The notes: generated from the sequence alone by a model not told the origin. Positions 1 to 8,327 are shown, counted from the stretch's first letter. The stretch is DNA of 13,135 bases from an uncultured Lachnospira sp. (GCA_934343805.1 CAKRIN010000038.1:1-13135); one strand, 5' to 3'. Numbers and translations: made by a program.

Positions 1-66
1 CCAAGTCAGGAAGAGATGGAGAAGCTTCTTACATGCTGCTACTATGATACAGAAGTTGACTTCTAA
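1..66 (+). CDS. C-terminal fragment of an unidentified protein
   Basis: The window opens inside a reading frame that runs in frame 1 and ends in tandem stops (TAATAA, 64-69). The 21 visible residues are hydrophilic and end in TCCYYDTEVDF, with an adjacent Cys-Cys pair. Codon choice (AAG, CTT, ACA, GAT, GAA) resembles that of the genes downstream. Frame 2 is also open here, so the assignment rests mainly on the tandem stop and the codon use. I do not recognise the family, and 21 residues are too few to give a function. The hairpins at 78-134 begin just after the stop and could help end its transcript. Confidence 0.5.
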   Translation, partial: PSQEEMEKLLTCCYYDTEVDF

Positions 67-77
67 TAATTACATAT

Positions 78-93
78 CTGAATAAATATTCAG
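78..93 (+). repeat. Short perfect inverted repeat upstream of the ferritin-like gene
   Basis: CTGAATAAATATTCAG is a perfect palindrome: 7-bp arms (78-84 and 87-93) around two central bases. It shares bases 92-93 with the larger hairpin that follows, so the two RNA structures cannot both form fully. It could be a DNA-binding operator or an alternative RNA fold. It is AT-rich, so chance is not excluded. Confidence 0.4.
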
Positions 94-137
94 CCTTCTG
101 GTAATAATACAATTGTATTAATTATCAGGAGGCTTTT
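92..137 (+). promoter_or_regulatory. Long hairpin that masks the ribosome binding site of the ferritin-like gene
   Basis: The left arm (92-112) pairs with the right arm (113-134) across the palindromic centre CAATTG. Only one base is bulged, and the two mismatches in DNA become G-U pairs in RNA. The right arm contains the AGGAGG Shine-Dalgarno site (127-132), which pairs with CCTTCT at 94-99. A short T run (134-137) follows, so the structure could also act as a bidirectional or upstream terminator. The central AATACAATTGTATT is itself a perfect 14-bp palindrome and could be a repressor operator. Seen: the base pairing. Inferred: that it controls translation or transcription. Confidence 0.6.
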
Positions 138-140
138 ATT

Positions 141-599
141 ATGGCATTAAAGGAGAAAGAAAAAACAACTATTAAGGATTTACAGATGCAGGAGCAGACC
201 TGTATCCAGAAGTATAAGAAATATGGGCAGGATGCAAAGGATCCGGTGTTAAAGGATTTGTTCTCTACACTGGAGAAAAATGAACAGAAGCATTTTGATA
301 CTTTAGGACAAATTCTTGAAGGGAAAGTTCCGGAATGTGACTGTAACGATAAAGAAGGCAAAGAGTATGAACCTAAGGCTACTTATGATGTAATGAGTAA
401 GTCACAGGACAAAGAGAGTGATGCATTTCTGGCAACGGACAGCATTGGATCAGAGAAGATGGTTTCAGGAGAATATAATTCAAATGTATTTGTTTTTGCT
501 GATACTGCGATAAGAAAGATTCTTGCAGATATTCAGATTGAAGAGCAGAACCATGCCGAGATGTTATATAAGTATAAGACAGTTAATGGAATGGCATAA
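141..599 (+). CDS. Ferritin-like / spore coat CotF-like protein
   Basis: A 152-residue, mostly helical protein with no signal peptide or membrane segment. The N-terminal half resembles the CotF (Coat F)/ferritin-like proteins often annotated as spore coat proteins in Clostridia. Residues that could bind a di-metal centre are visible: E18 in the first helix, E48-x-x-H51 in the second and E135-x-x-H138 in the last, as expected of a four-helix ferritin-like fold. A linker (about residues 61-90) carries a C66-x-C68 pair and is rich in charged residues. The start is the ATG at 141, 8 bases after a perfect AGGAGG. The gene stands alone, with a hairpin leader before it and a terminator after it. A spore-coat role, oxidative-stress role or iron-binding role cannot be separated from sequence alone. 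The family call is fairly firm; the function is not. Confidence 0.75.
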   Translation: MALKEKEKTTIKDLQMQEQTCIQKYKKYGQDAKDPVLKDLFSTLEKNEQKHFDTLGQILEGKVPECDCNDKEGKEYEPKATYDVMSKSQDKESDAFLATDSIGSEKMVSGEYNSNVFVFADTAIRKILADIQIEEQNHAEMLYKYKTVNGMA

Positions 600-609
600 T
601 TATTTTGAT

Positions 610-643
610 GGAATCAGGTAAATAATATCTGGTTCCTTTTTTT
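610..643 (+). terminator. Rho-independent terminator after the ferritin-like gene
   Basis: An 11-bp stem (610-620 with 626-636) closes a 5-base AATAA loop. It includes two G-U pairs and is followed at once by seven T residues (637-643). It begins 10 bases after the stop codon. It isolates the ferritin-like gene from the sigma-factor operon. Confidence 0.9.
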
Positions 644-687
644 ATCCTTATAATTCAGTAAAATATTTTGAAATATGTTACAATTAT

Positions 688-714
688 TTAAACTATTTAT
701 TAATGATATTCGTA
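688..714 (+). promoter_or_regulatory. Candidate ECF-type promoter of the sigma-factor operon
   Basis: TTAAAC (688-693) and CGTA (711-714) are separated by 17 bases. This resembles the TGAAAC-N16/17-CGTA pattern known for Bacillus SigW-type ECF promoters, with one mismatch in the -35 element. It lies about 70 bases upstream of the ECF-type sigma gene, which suggests autoregulation. No good sigma-A promoter competes; the TATAAA at 713-718 lacks a recognisable -35 at 17 bp. The area is very AT-rich, so a chance match is possible. Confidence 0.4.
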
Positions 715-780
715 TAAATATATGAACGGACTCTAAAGAGGGAAAGGGTTTGTTATACATAGGTAACCGGGGGTGAGTAG

Positions 781-1353
781 ATGAATTTGCTGTCGAGGAG
801 CAAAGATGCTGAACTTGTCAGGCGTATCGTGATGGAGAACGATAAGGAAGCTGCAGAAGAGTTGATAGGTCAGTATTACAAAAGCATATATAAGCATATT
901 TATATTAAGCTTGGGGATGAAGAGACAAGTATGGATATCACTCAGGAAGCGTTTGTTGCGGCATTAAAAGGACTGGGGACATTTGATGCTGCGAAAGCGT
1001 CTTTCAAGACGTGGCTAGTAAGAATAGCAGACAACAAGATTACTGATTTCTTTAGAAGCAGACAGTATCACGAAAGCATCGTCACGCAGATCATGGATGA
1101 CTCATTTCAGGAGATTGTTGATGACAGGCTAAGTACAGAGTCGAGTGTACTTAGCAAGTTATCTTACGAAGAGATGGAGAAAATGTATGGACATCATAAG
1201 AATAATGAATGGGAGACATTCAGGCTGAAGGTATATGAGGGCTATACATTTGGAGAAATCAGCATAAAACAGGGCGTGGAACTGAGTACGGTTAAGAGCA
1301 GGTATTATGCAATGTTAAAGAGAGTAAGAAAGGAGTGGGATTATCTTGAGTAA
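781..1353 (+). CDS. RNA polymerase sigma factor, sigma-70 family (ECF-like)
   Basis: A 190-residue sigma factor with only regions 2 and 4, the layout of extracytoplasmic-function (group 4) sigma factors. Region 2 spans about residues 24-95 and contains DITQEAF (52-58) and the helix TWLVRIADNKITDFFR (77-92), which typically contact core polymerase and the -10 element. Region 4 (about 130-185) ends in the helix-turn-helix around TFGEISIKQGVELSTVKSR, expected to bind the -35 element. A long linker (about 95-128) joins them. The start is the ATG at 781, preceded by GGGGGTGA (769-776). Its last codons overlap the next gene by 8 bases, the usual arrangement for a sigma/anti-sigma pair. Regulation is probably by sequestration at the membrane and by positive autoregulation from the promoter at 688-714. 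Its regulon is not known but plausibly includes the four genes that follow. Confidence 0.88.
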   Translation: MNLLSRSKDAELVRRIVMENDKEAAEELIGQYYKSIYKHIYIKLGDEETSMDITQEAFVAALKGLGTFDAAKASFKTWLVRIADNKITDFFRSRQYHESIVTQIMDDSFQEIVDDRLSTESSVLSKLSYEEMEKMYGHHKNNEWETFRLKVYEGYTFGEISIKQGVELSTVKSRYYAMLKRVRKEWDYLE

Positions 1354-2104
1354 AATAAAATATCCAGACAAGGACACAATCAAAAAACAGATTGACCAGA
1401 TACTCGATAAGTCAGAACTGTTTGATAAAACAGAAACAAAAAGTGTACAAACTGATGATAAGATAGTAGAATTAAAACCAGTAAGAGATAATATTTCTGT
1501 TAAGAAGTTAATTCCGATAGTACTTTCTATAGCTGCAATAGTTGTATTTGTGATGGCTGTCAAGAATTATAGTGTGGTTACTAATGACAATAATAAATCT
1601 AAAGTCCAGATTCCACTGGCCACTACGACAGATGAGACCAAGGACGTATATCTTGAAGCTCAGAGTAAGGCAGAGATGTCAACTTATTATAATGTGACGG
1701 AAGATGATTATGAAATGATGAACAGTGTCAGAGGAATGTATGACGGACTTTCATGGGAAAAGCAAACATGTAAGTATTATCCAGGTGAAGTGGATGAATC
1801 GACAGGATATTCATATGATACCAGAATTGATACTGTAGTTTTGAAAGATGGTACAACACTTAATGTAAGTGTTCCGGTTAATTTTAAGTATGACGGAGAA
1901 TCGGTTATTCATGTTCAGGAGAGAATATGGAACAGTATTAATGATATAATTAAGGAATCACTTAATAATAATCCTGATCAATATGAGATTCTTGTAGGTG
2001 CTGAAATTAATGGGGATCATGTGGAGTTCAGATTAGATGGTAAACTTAATGGCATGAGGATTTCAATTGACTATTTGATAAAGGAAGCAACTGAGCAGGA
2101 ATAA
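1346..2104 (+). CDS. Single-pass membrane protein, probable anti-sigma factor
   Basis: A 252-residue protein I cannot assign to a named family. It has a charged cytoplasmic stretch of about 53 residues, one membrane helix (about 55-72, IPIVLSIAAIVVFVMAV) and an outward-facing domain of about 180 residues, consistent with an N-in/C-out single-pass protein. No HxxxCxxC zinc anti-sigma motif is visible in the cytoplasmic part. The ectodomain has one Cys (in KQTCKYY) and alternating strand-like segments, so it may be a sensor fold. The start is TTG at 1346, supported by AGGAGTGG (1331-1338) at 7 bases; the next in-frame ATG lies in the membrane helix. The 8-base overlap with the sigma gene implies translational coupling. 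The anti-sigma role is inferred from position and topology only. It could instead be a structural partner of the downstream module. Confidence 0.7.
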   Translation: MSKIKYPDKDTIKKQIDQILDKSELFDKTETKSVQTDDKIVELKPVRDNISVKKLIPIVLSIAAIVVFVMAVKNYSVVTNDNNKSKVQIPLATTTDETKDVYLEAQSKAEMSTYYNVTEDDYEMMNSVRGMYDGLSWEKQTCKYYPGEVDESTGYSYDTRIDTVVLKDGTTLNVSVPVNFKYDGESVIHVQERIWNSINDIIKESLNNNPDQYEILVGAEINGDHVEFRLDGKLNGMRISIDYLIKEATEQE

Positions 2105-2125
2105 TAAAACTTTTTGGGGGACTAC

Positions 2126-3082
2126 ATGAGCGAGAATAATTATTACTTAAAGAAATCTAAAGCAGTTTTAAGAGAGGTTAAAAAGTCTGTTATAGGAAAA
2201 GATGATGTTATATGTAAGGTGTATATGGCAATAATTGCAGGGGGTCATGTGCTTCTGGACGATATTCCGGGAGTTGGAAAGACAACAATGGCAAGATCAT
2301 TTGCTGATGCATTAGGACTCGAGTATAACAGAGTCCAGTTTACACCTGATGTGATGCCATCTGATATAACAGGCTTTTCTATGTATAACAGGCAAAGTGG
2401 AAAGTTTGAATTTAAGCAGGGAGCGGCGATGTGCAATATGCTTCTGGCAGATGAGATTAACAGAACATCACCTAAGACACAGTCAGCGCTTTTACAGATA
2501 ATGGAAGAGTCTAAGGTTACTGTTGACGGCAATACATATGACCTTCCGGATCCATTTATTGTAATTGCAACGCAGAATCCTATAGGTTCTATAGGAACGC
2601 AGAAGCTTCCAGAGTCACAGATGGACAGATTCATGATAAGACTGTCAATGGGATATCCACAGGTAGAAGATGAAGTTGCTATTATGAAGAACAGATTAGA
2701 TCCTGATAAGGCTGGAAATACTTCACAGTGTGTTCTTGATAAAGGGGAGCTGCAGGCTATTAAGAATGAGGTTGCAGATATACATGTAGATGATTCTGTG
2801 TATGAGTATGCAGCAAGGATTGCAGAGAAGACAAGAAGCAGGGACAACATTGTACAGGGTGTATCTCCCAGAGGAAGTATAGCACTTATAGCAATGGCAA
2901 AGGCTGAAGCTTTCCTAAGAGGCAATGAATATGTACTTCCGTCTGATATTAAGAATATAATTATAGAGACATTTGCACATAGAATGGTTATGAATGTTTC
3001 AGGCGCAGCAGGAATTGAGGCTGCCAAAAAGGAGCTGCTTGATATATTAAGGCAGGTTCCTGTGCCACAGATGAATGAATAA
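2126..3082 (+). CDS. MoxR-family AAA+ ATPase
   Basis: A 318-residue cytoplasmic ATPase of the MoxR group, chaperone-like machines that act with DUF58 or von Willebrand-type partner proteins. Visible motifs: Walker A DIPGVGKT (46-53), Walker B LLADE (106-110) followed by INR, sensor 1 in ATQNP (148-152), and the sensor 2 region SPRGS near the C-terminal lid. Length is typical for the family. The chosen start is the ATG at 2126 with GGGGGA just upstream; a TTG at 2114 would add four residues but has no ribosome binding site. It follows the membrane protein by 21 bases and precedes the DUF58 gene by 18, as in the widespread MoxR-DUF58-transglutaminase cluster. The substrate is not known; it probably remodels or activates the membrane partner proteins. 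Confidence 0.93.
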   Translation: MSENNYYLKKSKAVLREVKKSVIGKDDVICKVYMAIIAGGHVLLDDIPGVGKTTMARSFADALGLEYNRVQFTPDVMPSDITGFSMYNRQSGKFEFKQGAAMCNMLLADEINRTSPKTQSALLQIMEESKVTVDGNTYDLPDPFIVIATQNPIGSIGTQKLPESQMDRFMIRLSMGYPQVEDEVAIMKNRLDPDKAGNTSQCVLDKGELQAIKNEVADIHVDDSVYEYAARIAEKTRSRDNIVQGVSPRGSIALIAMAKAEAFLRGNEYVLPSDIKNIIIETFAHRMVMNVSGAAGIEAAKKELLDILRQVPVPQMNE

Positions 3083-3100
3083 TGATAAAGGACTGACAAT

Positions 3101-4117
3101 ATGAAGCATAGAAGGGTATTGTATTTAATATGTCTGCTGGTTGTTCTGGGAGTGAACATTTTTTATGTTGAATATCAGATTTTCATGCTTCTTGTACTTA
3201 TGATTGTATTGCCATTGACATCATGGATAATGTTTATGATATCATACATTAATCTGGGTATGAGTCTGCAGGTTGACAATAATATTGTCACTGAGGGAAG
3301 TAGTGTAAGGATTAGGCTTGTTAAAAAGAACATGTTAAATCTAAGCTTTGTAAATGCTGACATGAGTATTAAATATACTTATATATCTACAGGTGACGAA
3401 TTAAGAAAGAATGTGACGAGAATAAATGGACTAGGGAAATATGCTGGTAAAGTGGAACTACCGGCTTCATTTTGCGGAAATATTTTCATAGGGGTAGATG
3501 TTATAGATATATATGATTATCTTGGATTCTTTCATGTCAGAAAGAAATTTAAAGGCACGACCAAGGTATGTATTATGCCAAAGAGCGAAGCATCTGATAT
3601 TCAGGATATAGAAGGTGCGTATTCTGAGATTGATAATGAAGAATTAAGATTCAGGGGTGCAGGAGATGAGGTAACGGAATTAAGGGAATACAGGGATGGT
3701 GACAGTCCTAGAAATATTCACTGGAAGAGGAGCAGCACCCTGCCAGAGGATGATTTTATTGTGAAGGAATATGATCTGGATGTGTATCGGACAGTATTTC
3801 TTGTTATTGATATTGATGCCTCTAAATCAAAGCAGCCGCTTGAGCATATGAGCAGGATATACAGGACTGCATTTTCTAAAGGACTTGGACTCGTACATAA
3901 TAATGCCATAGGAGAATATGTCGTGTGGGATGGTGTAAGAGAAGATATAGAACGGCTTAAGTTCTATGATGATGTGACATGTATACAGGCAATGAAGGCA
4001 GTAATGGAATACAAATGTTTTGAAGATGCAGCGGCTAAAGCATGTCAGGCGATATATGCTGATTCAACCATAGAACTGACATCACAGCCGGTCGTTATTA
4101 CGGATAATGAAGAATAA
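3101..4117 (+). CDS. DUF58 domain membrane protein
   Basis: A 338-residue protein with two closely spaced membrane helices at the N-terminus (about 6-22 and 27-49), then a soluble part. The DUF58 signature is clear at about 194-211: LREYRDGDSPRNIHWKRS, followed by a strand VFLVIDIDAS (232-241) like the first strand of a von Willebrand type A fold. Such proteins are the usual partners of MoxR ATPases. The ATG at 3101 has AAAGGA 8 bases upstream. It lies between the MoxR and transglutaminase genes, with 18 and 21 bases either side, so the three are almost certainly cotranscribed. The biochemical role of DUF58 proteins is not established; I infer an adaptor between the ATPase and the membrane transglutaminase. 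Confidence 0.9.
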   Translation: MKHRRVLYLICLLVVLGVNIFYVEYQIFMLLVLMIVLPLTSWIMFMISYINLGMSLQVDNNIVTEGSSVRIRLVKKNMLNLSFVNADMSIKYTYISTGDELRKNVTRINGLGKYAGKVELPASFCGNIFIGVDVIDIYDYLGFFHVRKKFKGTTKVCIMPKSEASDIQDIEGAYSEIDNEELRFRGAGDEVTELREYRDGDSPRNIHWKRSSTLPEDDFIVKEYDLDVYRTVFLVIDIDASKSKQPLEHMSRIYRTAFSKGLGLVHNNAIGEYVVWDGVREDIERLKFYDDVTCIQAMKAVMEYKCFEDAAAKACQAIYADSTIELTSQPVVITDNEE

Positions 4118-4138
4118 AATGTAATTAAGAGGACATAC

Positions 4139-6412
4139 ATGGGAAAAAGACGGACTATATACGGGAACAATCTTATATTACGAATAATAGTAGCCGTGTT
4201 TGGAACTATAGGAATAACAGGCGTTTTGTATGCTGCTGCGGACTATTATGTCAATCAGGGTACTATTATTATTATGTCTGTTTTCTGGACAATAGTTTTT
4301 TCACTTTTGTTTTATTATGATGGCAGATATAAATTATACGGAATAGTGGCATCTATAGTAGTTCCTGTAATATATTGTGTCTTTAATTTCGCAAGGATTA
4401 TTATTGCATTCAGATGTTATATTGACGCATTTTGCAGCAGAGCCGGGATGAATCCTGTTCTTGGAGGAGAGGATCTGAAGTATGAATGGGAAGAAGTGCA
4501 GTCGTATCTTAACAGTGCATTTGTAATTATGACACTTGTGGTGGCTTTACTTACAGCGATGGTCGTGTTCAGGTTTACATCAATGGCGGCGTCACTTGTT
4601 ATTACGCTGCCTGTTCTTGGATTTGTCATTGGCTGTGGAATAGTACCTGATCTTTTCACGATAATGATATGCATGCTGTTTGTGTTTAACTGTATGGTGT
4701 TAGGAAGACAGAAGAAGAGTCAGGACAAAGATTACACGATGATATATGTTTCATTGGTTATTGCAATATTTACAGTGATAATATATCCAGAATGTAATTA
4801 TAAAAGAAATGCATTTTTTGATGATGCAAGGACAATGATATCAGATGTTATGTATGAGCGTTTTGGCATTAATCTTGATGGCAGGAAAGAGGTTGTCGAG
4901 GAAGAAGAGGACAACAGGATAAATGCAGCTGTTGGTATGGGAAATGGTCAGGTTGGTCAGGTTGATGAGTTATATTATGATGATAATGTTGTAGGTACAT
5001 ACACTACGGTTGGAACAGGAACCCTGCAATATATTAAGATATATCAGGGGAAAGAATTTAATGACAATAACTGGGCAAGGTATATAGATACCAGGGAATC
5101 AGTATATGGCTATGAATACGAAACATCTGAAATACTTTTTGGACTGACACAGACAGGAAGATATAAGATTTCAGAGGAATATAGTGATCTGGTAAACAGA
5201 TTGTATTATATTCATCCTAGTTTCAGAAACACTAGTGATATAGCGTCTTCATATAATAAGTCGGTTGCAATTATAAAAGATGGAAGTTATAAAGATTATG
5301 AAAATCTTGGATTACTTATGACTAAGGTCGCAGACAGATCAGAGGCTGATTCATACAAGACTTTCGTGTATGGTTCATATCTGTCTGTCAGTGCAGTGGA
5401 CAGGAGTGCCATTGAGACGATATTTGGGCAGAGAAAGTATTACAAGGTAGAAGACAAAATAAGATATATCAGCAGGGTGGAAGAGCATCTTAACAAATAT
5501 TACAAATATACTATGAAGCCAGGAAAGGTGCCTGAAGGAAAGAGTGTTGTCCAGTATTTTCTTCTGGAGAGCAGACAGGGGTATTGTACATATTTTGCGA
5601 CAACGGCGGCTGTAGCATTAAGGTGTGCAGGAATACCAACGAGGTATTGTGCAGGCTATGTTATCAATACAACAGATTCTAATGGAGAAGTTGTAACATA
5701 TGAAGTGAAAGACAGCTCAGCACATGCATGGCTGGAAGTATTTCTTGATGATTACGGATGGGTAGTTGTAGATCCAACACCAGGTTATTCTGATTCAGAA
5801 ATGCAGGAGGTTTCAAGCCAGGCGGATACTGATGAACAGTCAAGTGAGATTCAGAGTGAGGCTCAGACAGAGGAAGAATCTTTAGAACAGAATATTACAA
5901 CTCTGGCAGATGAAACTGACTCATTAGAAGAATCTACAGATGTACCTGATAATAACAGACGAGGACTGTTCAGGGATAAATTAAATGCATTTAATTTTAA
6001 TATGAGAATGGTTATGGCAATAATTGCAGTAGTTATGGTTGTTGTGTTAATCATATTAATTATTATAAGAATTGTCAGAAGAATTTTGTTATTAAAATCA
6101 GAGAATACTGACGAAAAACATATCATGGAGTTATACATTTATCTTGAGAAGCTGCTTGCACTGGCAGGATATGAAAGAACTCCGGATTGTGATTATGAAG
6201 ATTATATTCATAATCTGCAATCATCAGACGCAGCATTTGCAGATATGGGACTTGAACATACAATGAGTGTCATCCTTAAGGTTAGATTTGGTAATGCAAA
6301 ATATATTGACAAAGCCGATTTAGCTGGGATAATAAATACTATAAGAAAAGTGCGAAGATATGCACTCAGTAAGGCAAGAGGACTAAGGAAGCTTATAGTA
6401 TGTTTGATTTAG
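4139..6412 (+). CDS. Transglutaminase-like membrane protein (TgpA-like)
   Basis: A 757-residue protein with about seven membrane helices in the first 216 residues, an extracellular region, a transglutaminase core and one more membrane helix (about 623-644) before a cytoplasmic tail resembling DUF4129. The catalytic triad is complete: C483 (QGYCTYF), H529 (SAHAWLEVF) and D545 (VVVDPTPGY). Between the core and the last helix is a low-complexity Ser/Glu/Asp/Gln stretch (about 551-604), probably a flexible linker. The family includes TgpA-type enzymes thought to be proteases or protein cross-linkers at the cell surface; which reaction occurs here is unknown. The ATG at 4139 follows AAGAGGA by 5 bases. 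The gene ends the sigma-factor operon, and its last 13 bases overlap uvrC. Topology predicts that the catalytic domain lies outside the cell. Confidence 0.92.
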   Translation: MGKRRTIYGNNLILRIIVAVFGTIGITGVLYAAADYYVNQGTIIIMSVFWTIVFSLLFYYDGRYKLYGIVASIVVPVIYCVFNFARIIIAFRCYIDAFCSRAGMNPVLGGEDLKYEWEEVQSYLNSAFVIMTLVVALLTAMVVFRFTSMAASLVITLPVLGFVIGCGIVPDLFTIMICMLFVFNCMVLGRQKKSQDKDYTMIYVSLVIAIFTVIIYPECNYKRNAFFDDARTMISDVMYERFGINLDGRKEVVEEEEDNRINAAVGMGNGQVGQVDELYYDDNVVGTYTTVGTGTLQYIKIYQGKEFNDNNWARYIDTRESVYGYEYETSEILFGLTQTGRYKISEEYSDLVNRLYYIHPSFRNTSDIASSYNKSVAIIKDGSYKDYENLGLLMTKVADRSEADSYKTFVYGSYLSVSAVDRSAIETIFGQRKYYKVEDKIRYISRVEEHLNKYYKYTMKPGKVPEGKSVVQYFLLESRQGYCTYFATTAAVALRCAGIPTRYCAGYVINTTDSNGEVVTYEVKDSSAHAWLEVFLDDYGWVVVDPTPGYSDSEMQEVSSQADTDEQSSEIQSEAQTEEESLEQNITTLADETDSLEESTDVPDNNRRGLFRDKLNAFNFNMRMVMAIIAVVMVVVLIILIIIRIVRRILLLKSENTDEKHIMELYIYLEKLLALAGYERTPDCDYEDYIHNLQSSDAAFADMGLEHTMSVILKVRFGNAKYIDKADLAGIINTIRKVRRYALSKARGLRKLIVCLI

Positions 6413-8238
6413 AAGAAGAGCTTAAGAAACTCCCGGCCAAACCGGGAGTTTATATTATGCATGATAAATGGGATAACATAATATATATAGGTAAGGCGAA
6501 GATTTTAAAGAATCGTGTAAGACAGTATTTTCAAAGCAGCAGGAACAAATCAGCCAAGATTATACAGATGGTGTCGCATATTCAGTATTTTGAATATATT
6601 ATCACGGATTCCGAACTTGAGGCGCTGGTACTGGAATGTAACCTGATAAAGGAGCACAGACCGAAATATAACACTATGCTTAAGGATGACAAGAGTTATC
6701 CTTTTATTAAGATAACCATTGGAGAAGAGTTTCCAAGGGTTTTATTTGCACGTAAAATGAAGCATGGAGCAGGAAAGTATTTTGGACCTTACACATCTGC
6801 CACAGCAGTGAAGGATACGATAGAACTATTATGTAAGCTGTATAAAGTGAGAACCTGTAACAGGAATCTGCCTAAGGATGAGGGGAAGGACAGACCATGT
6901 CTCAATTATCATATTGGGCAGTGTGATGCACCTTGTCAGGGTTATGTAAGTGGAGAAGAATACAGAAGAAGGATTGATGAGGTTGTAAGTTTCCTTAATG
7001 GTGATTACAAGAAGATTATGGACAGGCTTACAGACCAGATGCAGGAAGCATCAGAAAAGATGGAATATGAGGAAGCTGCCAGATACAGAGATCTGCTGAT
7101 AAGTGTCAGACAGGTTGCACAGAAACAGAAGATTACAGCAGATGATGTTAATGACAGGGATGTTATTGCGTGTGCAAGTGATGGTCAGGATGCAGTTGTG
7201 CAGGTGTTCTTTATCAGACAGGGTAAGCTCTTAGGAAGAGATCATTTTCATATGCAGGTTGCACAAGGGGATACCAGGAGTGATATAATTTCAGAGTTTA
7301 TGAAACAGTATTACGGAGGAACTCCATTTATACCTAATATTATTATGGTACAGGAAGAGATAGAGGATTCGGATACTATAGCGCAATGGCTTAGCAAACG
7401 TAAAGACCGCAAGGTCAGTATTGTAACACCTAAGAAGGGCGATAAGGAGAAAATGGTTGAGCTTGCATACAAGAATGCACAGCTTGTTCTGACACAGGAT
7501 GCTGAGAAAATCAAGCGTGAAGAAAGCCGGACAACAGGAGCAATGAAAGAAATTGCAGACTGGCTTGGATTGGGGATTCTACATAGGGCAGAAGCATACG
7601 ATATATCTAATACTAATGGTGTTGAGAGTGTTGGGTCGATGGTTGTTTTTGAGGACGGAAGACCTAAAAAGAACGATTATCGTAAGTTCAGGATCAAGAC
7701 AGTAAAAGGTCCTGATGATTATAAGAGCATGCGAGAGGTTCTTACAAGGCGATTCACAAGAGGAATGCGGGAACGTGAGGGACTTGAGGAAAGTCATGGA
7801 TTTTCAAGGTATCCGGATCTTATCATGATGGATGGTGGACGAGGACAGGTAAATATAGCACTTGAGGTACTTAAAGAACTTGGACTTGATATTCCTGTAT
7901 GCGGTATGGTTAAAGATGATACTCACAGTACAAGAGGTCTGTATTACAATAATGTCGAAATACCAATAGACAAGCATAGCGAAGGCTTTAAGCTTATTAC
8001 AAGAGTTCAGGATGAGGCACACAGATTTGCAATAACATATCATAGAAGCTTAAGAGATAAAGCACAGGTGACTTCTGTTCTTGATTCAATTGAAGGAATC
8101 GGACCAGTAAGAAGAAAGGCTCTTATGAAACATTTTCTTGATATAGAAAGGATCAGATCAGCCTCAGTAGAGGAACTTATGAAAGCAGATGGTATTACAG
8201 AAAATGTAGCAGAAAATATATACAAATTCTTCCACTGA
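6400..8238 (+). CDS. uvrC: UvrABC excinuclease subunit C
   Basis: This 612-residue protein is the nuclease of nucleotide excision repair, which cuts on both sides of a lesion after UvrB loading. All domains are present: an N-terminal GIY-YIG nuclease (GVY at 16-18, YIGK at 29-32) for the 3' cut; four cysteines C153, C167, C175 and C179, matching the iron-sulfur site reported for UvrC; a UVR helix pair that binds UvrB (about 203-238); the RNase H-like nuclease with D401 (AYDIS), D478 (MMDGG) and H541 (EAHRF) for the 5' cut; and tandem helix-hairpin-helix motifs at the end (from [13 protein letters not shown]). Length is normal. The ATG at 6400 has AAGGAA 9 bases upstream and overlaps the transglutaminase gene by 13 bases, so translation may be coupled. 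A strong hairpin lies at codons 10-18 (see 6427-6451). Confidence 0.98.
   Translation: MFDLEEELKKLPAKPGVYIMHDKWDNIIYIGKAKILKNRVRQYFQSSRNKSAKIIQMVSHIQYFEYIITDSELEALVLECNLIKEHRPKYNTMLKDDKSYPFIKITIGEEFPRVLFARKMKHGAGKYFGPYTSATAVKDTIELLCKLYKVRTCNRNLPKDEGKDRPCLNYHIGQCDAPCQGYVSGEEYRRRIDEVVSFLNGDYKKIMDRLTDQMQEASEKMEYEEAARYRDLLISVRQVAQKQKITADDVNDRDVIACASDGQDAVVQVFFIRQGKLLGRDHFHMQVAQGDTRSDIISEFMKQYYGGTPFIPNIIMVQEEIEDSDTIAQWLSKRKDRKVSIVTPKKGDKEKMVELAYKNAQLVLTQDAEKIKREESRTTGAMKEIADWLGLGILHRAEAYDISNTNGVESVGSMVVFEDGRPKKNDYRKFRIKTVKGPDDYKSMREVLTRRFTRGMREREGLEESHGFSRYPDLIMMDGGRGQVNIALEVLKELGLDIPVCGMVKDDTHSTRGLYYNNVEIPIDKHSEGFKLITRVQDEAHRFAITYHRSLRDKAQVTSVLDSIEGIGPVRRKALMKHFLDIERIRSASVEELMKADGITENVAENIYKFFH
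6427..6451 (+). repeat. Strong hairpin inside the start of uvrC
   Basis: AAACTCCCGG and CCGGGAGTTT form a perfect 10-bp stem around the loop CCAAA, and a T-rich stretch (TATATTAT) follows. It is GC-rich against an AT-rich background and lies about 27 bases after the start codon. It looks like an intrinsic terminator or attenuator. It also encodes the conserved LPAKPGVY segment, so part of the symmetry could be a by-product of protein constraint. Confidence 0.6.
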
Positions 8239-8327
8239 CAGCACTATTTATAATAGCTTTTAAAGGTTGTCTGTGATAAACTTAGAATATATTAATTCGT
8301 AAACATGAGTTTGGAGGCAGAGAATAT
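8239..8327 (+). promoter_or_regulatory. Spacer before hprK with a weak candidate promoter
   Basis: This 89-base gap is the largest between uvrC and whiA. TTGTCT (8267-8272) and TATTAA (8290-8295) are 17 bases apart, each matching the sigma-A consensus at four of six positions. A short imperfect stem around CTATTTATAATAG (8245-8257) is too weak to call a terminator. A promoter for the hprK-whiA run is expected here but is not convincing from sequence. The hprK ribosome binding site GGAGG lies at 8313-8317. Confidence 0.3.

Noticed and set aside
2114..2125. Upstream TTG start for the MoxR gene
   Set aside because: It has no Shine-Dalgarno site, while the ATG at 2126 follows GGGGGA.
2245..3159. 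Long open frame on the minus strand (about 304 codons) opposite the MoxR gene
   Set aside because: It lies wholly across a clear MoxR gene, its translation is Ser/Ile/Leu-rich without recognisable motifs, and no ribosome binding site was evident. It is a by-product of codon bias.
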